Source of the DNA: Melanocharis versteri
Lineage: Eukaryota; Chordata; Aves; Passeriformes; Melanocharitidae
Direction of reading: 5' to 3'
Assembly: GCA_013397845.1 (NCBI GenBank)
Contig: VZTG01007876.1
Span: 57,221-121,220 of the forward strand
DNA: 64,000 nucleotides
The position numbers and the translations under genes were made by a program. This document shows, in pieces, positions 36,701 to 48,700 of this stretch. How positions within the stretch are numbered: position 1 is the stretch's first letter; each line of letters starts with the position of its first letter. The notes below the pieces were generated by a model. It saw only the letters and a program-made list of their open reading frames with translations. It did not search any database and had not been told where the DNA came from.

Positions 36701-39700
36701 TCACCGCAGATGGCACACTTGGCAGCTCGAAGACGAAGGGCCCCACGTTTGGATCGATGTCAGCGTCCGCGGCCGTGATGTTGATGACATTCAGGTTTGG
36801 CTTCTCACAGATCTGCGCCTCCTTTGGCAGCAGCTCCGGAGCGTTGTCGTTGATGTCGATCAGGTAGATCTGCAGCGTGCCGGTGCCGCTGGCGGGGGGA
36901 ATTCCTGCGCGGGAGACACGGGCCTGTGACCACCACCTGGGAAGCAGCGGGATTGGCAACGCCACGGACCAGCCCCCTCCCTGCCTTCCAGCTCCAATAA
37001 ACCAGGATTTTCACCTTCCCTCCCTGGACCTTATTAGGGACATACTGCACTTTCATGGTCCCTTGCTTTACGCGGTATTATTAAAACTTCCCCAAGCCTC
37101 CTAATGTTGCTGTTTTTCGCTCCTGCTGAACAGGAGGTTGAGTTCTGCAGATCTGTAGCCTGCAGCAATGCCCCTAGTCAAACTAAAACTACAAGCAGGT
37201 GATGCCAAGCTGCTCCTGCAAATCGTGGTAATGGCTGTTTTGAAGAAGAAAAACCCTTAGAAAGAGAGCTGACAAGAGGAAGAAGAGGGCTTGGAGGTGA
37301 GAAAAACCTACACAGTGTAACCTGCTGGTCAGCATTTACTGTAGCACTTGCTGGCCAGTTTTCAGCTTTGCAGACCATTACTCTGCTTCAAAGAAAGCCC
37401 AGCTCTCCAGCGTGTCCCACACCCAGCCCCAGCTTTAGTGGTGAGAGGTCCCTGCTCGAAGCCCATGGTGTGAGCCATCACCAGACACGCTGGGTGATGC
37501 CACTAACCCCCAGCAGCAATGTTATATCCCAACACACAGTCCCCCATCCTCTCCACATCTGTCCCACCAGCAGGCATATCACAGACCAGCAGTCCTGGTC
37601 CTCCAGCCCCTTCCTGATGGAGAGCCACATTTGTCTGACTAATGACCACTTACACAAAGTGGTATCTGCCCTGGCAGGAGAGAACAGCCTTCCCAGAAAT
37701 GGCACAGTGTTTTTCGTTTCTCTCCCCACACATTTGTCTGGCAGCTCCGTGTTGGCCTGTCCCCTGCCTGCCTCCCTCCTCTGGCAGCATGGCTTCAGAA
37801 ATTCTTGTTAAAGTTTGTATTTTCAGTCCTGGCCCTTCCTCCCAGTGCTGGAGACAAAGCTACACAAACCACTTCCGCACCAGGCTTCTGCTTCCACAGA
37901 CTTCCCTTCCTACATTCCTTTCTCCATTTCTCAAGGGAGCCTCAAAAATTCTGACAGAGCCCTGGAAATCCTTTTTTCATGGTTCCCACATAAGCTCTTC
38001 AATCACGGACTCTCATCCTTTCATCTTGTAAGCACGGGGTAGGTCTCCCTCTAAAACAATGCCTTTTGATCAGCCTTGAAAGCTTCTGGAGAGGCAGACA
38101 GCCCACCAGGATACTGGGGCTGAACATGAAAACCGACTTTTGGGACCAGGCAAAGTGATTTTACTGCTTTCACATTACCCAGGATATCTTCTGGGATAAA
38201 AGCAAGGCTCTCACTGTAACCTCTGAGACAGACTGAACACAAACCCTCAGTCCTGAGAGGCACTAACTGGCACGTGGCTGAAATAACCTGCAATTGCTGC
38301 TCATACAAATGCACTTTTGTTGGGCCATTGAGTATTGCTGGGCTCCGAGTCCTGGTATTTTTGTTTCTTTGTGTTCCTGAGTGCAGTTCTGGGGCAGTTC
38401 CAGGAGAAATGAAAAGTAAACCATTTTTTAAATGGTCAAATATTACAAACTGTGGAACATTTCACATTATTTCAGCTGTCTTATATGGAGAGAACAAGGA
38501 CATAGAGCAAGTACTGATGTACAATGAAGGATCCTTGGACTTTATCCTCAGGAGATGAGGACTACAGTAGCACTACTGACTCCAGTGGAGAAGCTGGTCT
38601 GATCCCTGAAATTAAGATTGAAATATTAATGACAAAAGGAAGAGGACTATACAACTTCTGCATCTATTAACTGTTAAATTCTCCATCACTGCCTTTTTCA
38701 CAGGGCCAGTGTCTGCATTCCCACAGCAAGGTATAAGCCAAGGTTTTCATGCTCAGCTCTCTTTTTCATGAAACCTGTTGGAATATGATATATTTAATTC
38801 TCAGCTCCTCTGGGAGATTGGCTGAAATTGGCTGAGGGGTTCAAACACTGCCAGGCTCCACTCTTCCGTAGACACAGTGTGATCCAAGGGACTGTCTCCT
38901 CAGAAACCAGGTTAAAACCATGCTGTTGATCAGGATTCCCCTTTTGCCCTCCTTACATTGCAGCCAAGACTTTTCTGAAAGACAGTATCTCTACACTGTA
39001 GCCCAGGGAGAGAAAGAGAGCATGTCCAAGGAGTATTTGGCTAAACTTCTTCTTTATCATGTACTGAGAACAGCGAAAAGAACTTCAAGGAAAGCAGATG
39101 CTGCTGCTTCTTCAAGAAAGAGAGAAAAATCCCCACCAAAACCCTTGACCCAAAGCTTTTCTTTGATGAACATGTGATGCCAGAGAACCTGGAACTTGGG
39201 AGCAACGTGGTAAGAGTCTATTAGCCTAGATGAAACTTTAGCTGTTATCCTAAGCACTCTAGACAGAATTTTAAATAAGGCGTTGCTTTATGTGCATTTT
39301 AATGGCTGCAACATACCAGTGATAGATTAATTTTTCAGAATAAAGAGATTTATCTAGGCCCTCACTTTCTGAGCTGCTGAATGATGGATGTGGAGGCGCT
39401 GATGCACTGCTGCATCAGCACCACAGCCAGGGAAAGGGGTTAACTCCACATCACGTTGCACCAAGTGCCCGGGATTTGCAAGGTCACATGGTGAGGATTA
39501 GGTCGATGGGTTCAAGCTCTACCACTGCATCTGTGAACAGCCTCAGCCAGCTCATTTGACCTGTTTCGCCCTGTGGCTTTGGCAGATGAACACCACCAGA
39601 CCCCAATGAGAATATTTTGAATTTCCCTGTCCTGGCTGCCTTCATGGAGGGGAAGCTTAGGATGGGGCTGTGGGTTGAGTCCTACCATTAATGGCACAAA

Positions 39701-42700
39701 GACGGGGCAAAATGCACTTCTTGGTACAGCTCCTCAGCACTGAAACTCTTCCACGAGTTCCCTCACCCCTGTGACCTGGGATGCAATGACTGAAGTGATG
39801 CATTGAACCCCAGAGGGAGGAAGTTTTCATTAGCCCTGCAAGCATCACCGAACCTGCTCATAATGACCATGGCACCTCCAGCCTGAGGGAGCACACAAAC
39901 ACTGCCCTGAAAGCACCTGCAGAGTATGAGCAATATATTTAGGTGCTCACAGCCAAGCCCAGACTTAATTGTGCTGCTCAAGCAGGGCTCTGGTTTGAGT
40001 GCTCAGCACCCTGCAGTGGGAAAGTGAGGGTGGGTGAGGGGCAGGAAGGCCTTCTCCTTTTCCTGGGAAACTCTGGAGCCTTTTCCAGATGGAGAAACTG
40101 AGGAATGAAATACCAGCATGGCCACATTTGGGTGTGTTTAGCAAAGTTCATCAGTTCCTCCTAACCAGGATTAGGAAGAGAAAAGCACTGGGCTGCTTGC
40201 CCTTGAGTGAGGCCAGTGCAGAAGCTCTCAGTGCTGACTGGACCAAAAGCACTGAGTGATCTTCAGTGAGTAGGGAAGAGCAAACAGGACTTCTCCAGGA
40301 GATCCGACTGGCCTGAGTGGCTCTGGTAATAAGCACCCCAGCACCCAGATGATCTGATGATGGCTGCACATTTCAGGAAGGCAGTGGCCAGAATGCATCC
40401 AGTTCCAGTGACAGACAGACCTTTTTGTGAAAGCCACCACAGTTCAACAGATGGGCTTATTTTTAATACCCTCCTGCCATCCCATAAAATTATTTCTGCT
40501 TTCCTGATGGAAGGCTTCCTGAACGCTCTGATCAGTGCCTTTGGGAGGATTACCAGGACCGGTGTGCTCGGCAGCCCTTGGAGAGCACATCCCTTTGACA
40601 CTTTTTTAAGTTCAGGCTACACCGCTACACTGAACTCCCCAAATCAATTTTCCATTTGTCCTCCCTTTCCCTTAATAACACTCTCTGTATACTGTGCACA
40701 TTTAATTTACTCCGGCAATTTCCCGTCCCACTTTCACATTTTTGACCATAAAAACCTGGGAAAAAGATAACTTATACTGACAACTCTGTCAGGGCATCAT
40801 TTCTCTTAATGCATCACATTAGAGTCTTATTGAAGCATGAACAATGTGAAGCCTGGGCTCACCGTTGTCAGCCGCCAAGAATGTGGCCTCGTAGACATTA
40901 TTCTTAATGTAGTCTGACTCTCGATCAAGGACAGCAGCAGTAGTGATCTGACCATTTGTGGCATTAATGTTCAGCCAGTTTGCAGGATCTGACAGCTTAG
41001 AGTATCTACAGAGAAAGGAAATAAATACATGGCAGTCTTTTCACTGACATATCCTTAATATTGCTTGAAATACGTTTTTTCTGGACTCCTGACCCATGAT
41101 TCAAAGGACCTTTGGAAAACTGATTTTGTTGACAAACACAATGCTAATTGAGTATCCGGTTTTTGACCTTTACAATTATTCAATTTTTCAATTACTTTAG
41201 TTTTAAAGGTTCTTCTTTGCACTAAGTGGCACTTACATGCCAGCTTCCTGCTGCTAGGAGAGGACATTTCCTGAGGTCTCTGCAGCTGAGGAGAAATGAG
41301 GTTTGCAACGACCATTGCATTCATATGCCTGAATTAGAGGATGGATTCCTGCTCTCTCCTGCTCTTGACCTTGCCCTTCTGAAAACATGTTTTTAAAGTA
41401 AAGAATATCCCTGTTTTCTGCCCACCACTAATAAACAACAGTTTGGGAATACCACACCGTCAGAGTCACCTCCAAACTGCTCAGTCAACTCACAGCTGTT
41501 GTCTATTCACGTCCCATGCAACCAGCTGAGAACGTGGTTTGTTTTGGGCAAACTTTTCCTGTGTTCTCCAGATCAGTGTGTTCAGTTCCTCTTTCTCACT
41601 TTCTTGTTTTCTTGGTTTTATTCAACTCATTGCTTTTGATTTCTACCTCTCAGTTTTGTACTGTTTGAACTGAGATGGACCATAACTATCCAACTGGAAG
41701 CTAAACTTCTTATAATAAATGGCCAGACCTCATTTTACTGAAATAAGCAAACAGAAGCTGAGCTTATTTCATGAGTAACTCAGATCTGCTGAAAGTCTTA
41801 TATAATTTATCATTAGATATGCAGGTGAGAGCACTACTGGCTTCTGGTGAATATCCCTTTCCAGAATTGGGCTGTTTGAAGCAGAAACTCAAAGGGAAAC
41901 TTGAGCTGCGTCAATCCATGTGAAGAGGAAAGCAACACACAGCTGCACAAACCCCTGCCAAAGGAAAGAATTACATTTCATGGAGCTAGACTCTTTGGGA
42001 TGTTTTCATTTCAATATCACTGCTGTGAGGCTCCTGCCCTTTCTCTGCTAAATGACCAGGGATCCAGTTTCAAAGCTGGCTTTGTGAATGTGTCTGTGGC
42101 TAATGAGGATAACCTGAGGTGTGACACTGGCCATGCCAAGCTGTGCATTACTGGAGATGCTCCTGCTTCCTCATCTCCTATTTGTAAAAACTCTATTTCA
42201 TCAAAGACTATTTAGAGACTGAAAATTGTATGCAAGGCTCTAGCAGCTGGATCAGCTCTGCAAAGTGCTTATGGTGGATCTGTAGGCTTAGCCTTCTGGG
42301 TATCTTTTTTCCTAACTCACCAATGCCAACTGTGAAGTAAAAAATAAAACATCTTTTTTACATCTCACAATGACAGGACCCCAGAAACGTCCCACTGCTT
42401 CTTGCAAATCCTGGGCATTGGCTGTCCTGATGCAAAGGGAGAGAGATTGTGCTGGAGTTTGGAAATGAAGTGCTGGTGGATGCACAAAATGTGTGTCCTG
42501 GAAGCCCTAGGAAGAAACAGCTCAAGTAGCTGGCTGCTCATACTCACAGGAAGCCTTACAGGACCCGACACATGCCCTGTGCAGTGACAGGAACAGCAGG
42601 CGCTCGTTTGGATTACAGATCACCCCCCTTCCAGGTTAGAGGGAGTACTCAATCAGAAATGAGTTGTTCTCTCCTCTGAAAACCAGCCTTGGTACAGACA

Positions 42701-45700
42701 TCAGGGAAATAAGGACCCTTCAAAGGCCAATATTTCAAAAAGAACGTAAGAAAAATGGGCTTGTTAGTTAGGATGGTCTCTTTCCTCCAAAGTCACAATA
42801 CCTGTCTAAAGACAACAAGATGAGGCAGTGAATAAACTATCATTTTCTAGACCAGACAGCTCTGTGCCAGGTGAAATATTTCAAACTCTTCCTGACACGA
42901 AATGTCACAACTGATGCAAGTTTAAGTGGCCTCAGCTGCGGTCACGTCGTATACTCAGGTTCTGCCAAAAATACTGCAGCCCTGACAGACTGGGAGTAAA
43001 AAGAAAAAATAACCAGTTTCTATGGATGTGGAAGTATCCAAGAGCAGGAAATGCATCTCCTGTCTGCACAGACGGAGCTGAAATAGTTGTGAAAGTGTCA
43101 CAAGGACTCTCATTTTCACCTACACTTTTCTGCCAATTATTTCCTGCTGGGAAGGCGTGTGAGCCGGGGTCCTGGACTGTGGATTCAGTCCCCCGTCTGC
43201 CCAGGTGGGACAAAACAGAGGAAGTGACACCCTCCTGGTCACAGCACGCATTAAAAGTGATCTTAAGCTGCTTGGATCAAAATCTGACTTTCACAAGGTT
43301 AAAATTTTGCCAGCTGAATCCCATTCATAGGGAAAGCAGCTAAGGAGGAGGTTATGTTTGGCGGCTGCTCTGCAGAGAAAGGGAACAAACAACGAATTGC
43401 ACCTACTGGGAGCAGGCAAGGGGAGCATTAGTGAGTTACAGACCAAGTGCCAATGGCCTGTGAATGGGTGTTTGACTGCTCAGGCAACACTGAACTATAC
43501 GACACTCTAAAAGCCGGCCCAGCAGCTGTTTGTAACCCCACCAGCCTTGCTCTGAACTAGCCTACAGCTCCTCTTGCACTGTGCTTTTAATTCAGGTTGA
43601 ACCTAAATACTCTGGAAGCAACACAAGGCATGATTAAAAATCCCAGCCACTCCCTTTGAAAACCCAGGCCTAGCCCTTTCTGTGCCTCAGTGTCCCCCCA
43701 TAAAACAGAAGTAACAAAGCTGCCTTTTTCTAAACCTCTGTGTTTATGAAGTGCACGAACCACACAGGTCAGAGCACCCTGGGCAAGGCAGAGCCAAAGA
43801 CTGGCTACAAAGCAGCCCTGACCCCTGTAACAACGCAGAAATCTTTATCTGGAGGTGTGATCTGCCCCACTGCAAGCCAGTAACACGGGATCCAACTCTG
43901 TCTGCTCTCCTTGACCCATCTGCTCAGAGCCTGGCTTACGTGGAGCAGGGGGATTGTGAGTTTATGGGCTTGCAGGACACTGTGCAAGCGCTCGACTGCA
44001 GGTGCCACTCCCTGCCAAGCATTTCATTCATACCCCACCAGCCGGTTTGGAAATTAGCTTCCAGCTGCTTGGCTCCCCAGATCCGTGCAGCTGAGCCCCC
44101 CAGCCGCAGGGGAGCCCCTCGGCTGCCTGGTGTCCCACCTTACTGCCTGCTGCATGAAGCGATCGGGATCCACCGCCGAAAACGTCGTCAGGACCGTCCC
44201 CGTTGGCACCCCTTCCTCCAGCCTGATCAGCTTGTGGTTCGTCGGGAAATACGGCGCCTCGTTGACATCTGTGACTGAAATGGTGACTCCTGCTGTCGAC
44301 TGGAAGGACATCTGGATGCCACTGGCCAGGGGAGCTTGGTTTGATACCATCACTGTCAGCATGAAAGCTCTGTTCATCTCGTAATCGACTGCCTAAAACA
44401 AACAAACAAGCAAGTATAGAGCCAAGCAGAGAATAAATTCTACCTTCTGGCTGGAAGCTGCAAGATTAGAAGGCAGATGATATCAAAGTCATTGCCTCAT
44501 CTTGTTTCCTCCTGAGCTCAGTTCTTTTGAAGGTGTAAATCCAGAGCAACTTCAATCCAGTGGAGGATTTGGCCTTCCAGTGCTTGGAGGGTCAAATAGT
44601 TAAAAAAATTCCACTGCAGGAAAAACTGCAAACAGCAGGGAGCATTTGCTCTCTGTTTTGTTCCAATACTAAGTGCTTTCCAAAAGACAGCGTGCTTGTG
44701 AGAGTTGAGCATCAAATGAACAAACCCACCCAGGGCTGCTCTGATGCAACAGGTGGAGCCTGCTCAGAGGGGTGGGATGGGCACTCAGCAGTGCTATTAG
44801 CACTGAAACTGCTGACTGTGGAACCAGGACAGTCTCTGCGGGCTCATGAGCCTGAAGGGCTCTTTATTTTCCCTCTTAAATCAGTTTATAAGCAAAGGTG
44901 GAGCTGGCAGGAACAATCCCATGTCAGGTTAAGCAGGTGGTCCTTCCAGTGGGACCTCTCATCCTCCTGCAAGGCACCTCGTGGTCTCTGGAGGTTGCCT
45001 ACAGCTCTCGCAGCTGGGTTTTGCTGCTGGGAGGCCACAGATCTCTTCTCAACACGCACATGAAGACAATGTGTCTGTCCCAGGAGCCAGATGGAGTGAA
45101 AAGCCTTTGCTGGCACGACTGACTGAGCCCAGTATAATAATAATTTCTAAACCATCCCACTAATTATTATGAGGGAAGTCGCTAATCATCTGCCAGGGAG
45201 ACTTGAGTTATGCAGGATCACACCTCTGCTTGTTAAAAACTGCTTTGCCGTGATTTATAAATTTAGAAGCGTATCCATCCTCCCTAATACCTTCTCCAGC
45301 GCTGAGTCTGCAAAGCGCTCGCTCAGGGTGTAAAACGCCACAGCTACACCGACTTGGGCAGGGATTTACAGCAGCAGGAGCTGGCTGCCACGTCCTGTTT
45401 AAAACCCAGTATTGTCAGGAGGGAAATCAAATCATAGGAGGCTACACGAGAGAAACAAATTTCAGGGGCAAAAGGTAAAACAGCGGAATCTCTGCTCGAT
45501 TGAAGTGCAAATGTTCCCGGTGCTAAATGGCTTCCTGACAGGCAGGGCCAACATTTAATAAATAAAAGGAAGCATAAAGATTCCCAGTACACCCACCCGT
45601 GCTGACTCACGGACTTGCGCTGCATTCAAAACCGATGCTTGGTAAAAGTTCCCATTTGAACGCTATTCAAGGCCTTGAAACAATTTGACTAACGCATTTC

Positions 45701-48700
45701 CTCAATTTCTTTTCACACCCCTCTAATTTATATTCCCCCAATTTTCTTTTTTTCTCATTTTTTTTTATGCTAGTCTGTTTGCCAGGCTGCCCACAGCCAC
45801 TCTGCACCTCCCTCCCCACAGGGGCTCAGAGGCAGCTGGGGGCTGAGCTGAGCAGCTCCACGGGGAATGATGTGGGAAACTCCCTGCTGCCGATGCTCAG
45901 GACACACTGACCACACACAGCTCTGCTAGGATGGGCCTGATGCAAAGTAGTGGGGTTCCCCCTCTCGCCAAAATGTGGGGCTGCTCTCTCAGCTTCTTCC
46001 TCTTTCTTCAGGGAGCAACAAAACCAGGGCTGCAGAAAAATTGTGCAAAGAGCAGGGCTGGACCGGGATCAGCCACCCCAAAGGCTGTCCAGGAGGCATC
46101 AGTGGCACCATAAAGTGTGCACCACACTTCAGGCTGCAAGACGGAGCTGATCTGCCTGCATCTCTCCTGTGTCCATGAGTCCTGTTTCACACAGTTTTGT
46201 TAACAAAAACAAAAAGTAAAATCAGGAGTCTGTGCTGTCCTGGCAGTTTGGGCTATTGAACCCCATGAGACAGCAATCCCTTGAAGCCAGACACTACCCA
46301 CCCCTAAAGCAGAACTTCTTTTACACCTCAATAAGCAATTTATACCAGAACAGTTCATACCTCTGCTCCCTAGAACTGCCTCCCTCTGAGGATAATGGTG
46401 CACAGAGCATGCTGTGCTCCTCACACTACACTTACCCCTTCCACCCCCTCGTATCTCAACGAAAATGCTGTGTATTGGTCACTTGATGTGGTTTTAGGGA
46501 CATGGTGGACTTGGTATTGCTAGGTTAACAGTTGGACTTGATGATCCTAGAAATGTTTTCAAACCAAAATGATTCTTTGATTCTGTGACAGCAGACTCCT
46601 GAAAAAGCCCACAGAGCCACTACATTTGGGACAAGGACACATGGGACTGTTGCCTACTTTACACTTTTATGTCCAAGAAGCACTTGACATGAAATTAAAG
46701 AGCAGCACTTTCGCAGATACTCCTTGCTGGATGTTTGGTGTCTGATCTGGCTGTGAAATATCCCCCTGGAGATGCTGCACACCCTCCTCCTTCACGAGCA
46801 CCTCCGACCCGGGGGCAGCAGAGCGATGCCGAGGGCTTGCCACGTGTCCTCCTTTTCTCGGGGTGCTTTTAACCAAAGTGAACAAATCTGCCTGGTGTTA
46901 CAGTTGAGGCAAATAATAACTGAAGCTTCAGCAGCATCTCCATTATAAATTCACAGCTCTGATCCATGCAGAGTTTATAATAACATTTTACTTAGCTGGC
47001 TGCCACAGGGCAGCCACTGCTGCTCTGGGAGATTGTCTTCAGACTCTGCGGTGTCTCATCTGAGTGCGAAGTTTCTCTTTCCCCTTGATCAAGGCTTTCT
47101 TTGAAGATTAGGGTCTTGCACAGTTACGGAAATGGTTTGGAAAGGCAAGAACAGAAAAGGGAAATGTTATACTTTTGGCGATCAGACTGGAGCTACAGAT
47201 GGGGTTTTGCTGAGGGCAGCTGCAAAATGGCCCCCATGAGCATAATATGAACTCCAAAGGGAAATCTGGTTTGGAAAGATTTCTGGCCCTCCACTTCAGG
47301 CCCCTAAAATGCTGGTGAAGTGGTGGGATTCTGCACAGAGCCCCCCTCCCTGTGCTGTTGCTGTGACTCCTTTGCTTGCAGCAGGAGTTATGTATGAGCG
47401 GCTTTGAAGAGCCACGTGAAAATCCAGCCATGTACGGTCTGTAAATAAATGGTTCATTACTTGACTTAATTTTTTACCCGTGTTTTCAACCCACATCAGT
47501 GATCAAACCAGCGAGACACTGCTCGCACACTGCAAAGAACAAGTTCTGACTGGCCACCCAGCCTGATGAGAGTATATCCCCCAAATCTTTAAGCATATTC
47601 ACTTATTAACAGAGAACAAAATATTTCAAAGTAGAAGGTGGAATCCTAAGAGTCTTCCCTTCTTCACCATGAAAATTTAATCACAAGCAATTTCACTCAT
47701 TCTCCTTGCTGAAAATACACCAAAAAGCCTCCCAGCCTGATAGGGGTAGGGAACCCTGGTGCCCAGGAGGATCAGGTGAGGTGACGTAGTGAAGACATCC
47801 AATGCAATTTCAAGCTTTGGGCTCAGCTTGATGAGATCAGATTTTCATGTGGTTCTCTGCTTTGTGATCACTGTGGGTTGCACAGCAGTGGAAAATCAAC
47901 ACCAGCATCAATGGTGTCTTGACAAACCTGCCCTGCTTTTTGCCTGCAAGTTGTGAATATGGGATGGTTCATTATGCACAAGTCCTTGTGCAGCAGTGTT
48001 GATCATGCAAATCCCCTGTTGTTCACTTTGATGTGCCTTTAAACTACAGTCCTGACACTTTGCGAGATTAAGAATAAGGGGTCCTCCCCTGCTTGCAGTG
48101 ACAATGTTGGCATTTAGATTTCAGACTGGCTGCTGATGTCAGTGGAAGTTAAATTTTTGCACTTTTCTTCGTTGAATGTTTCCTGTTTAAGCAGAAAATA
48201 TACAGATATAGGTATAGGTGCACACATATATGCAACCATATACATGTGTCCAAGCTTGAAGAGTTTCACAGTGTTGTACCAGGTAAGGCTGTCAACCATC
48301 ATCGTAGAGCAATAAAAAGTGATAAATAAAAGAACCCTGCTGAAACACCATCTGGCAGGTAGGATGATGTGTCCCTTGAAGTTTCAGCAGAGCAGCATCT
48401 GCAGACACACACGCATGGCCCAAGGGCCAGGGAACAGGACAGGCTCACACGTTCCTGCCAGCGTGGCCTCACTGGCATTTCACTGATGCCATTTCTCCTA
48501 AGACCCAAACTGTGCACATTAGGCATGACTGCAACTTGTTTAGCTAATAACAAGGAAACAGGGCTCAACACAGAGCGATTCTTCAATCATGCTGCTCTTT
48601 AAACATTAGTATCTCTACCTATGTTGTTGATGAAAACTTTTTGTAAGGGAAGGCCAGACTTATCACAAGGTGCTGGCTTTATCCACCCCAGCACGTATTA

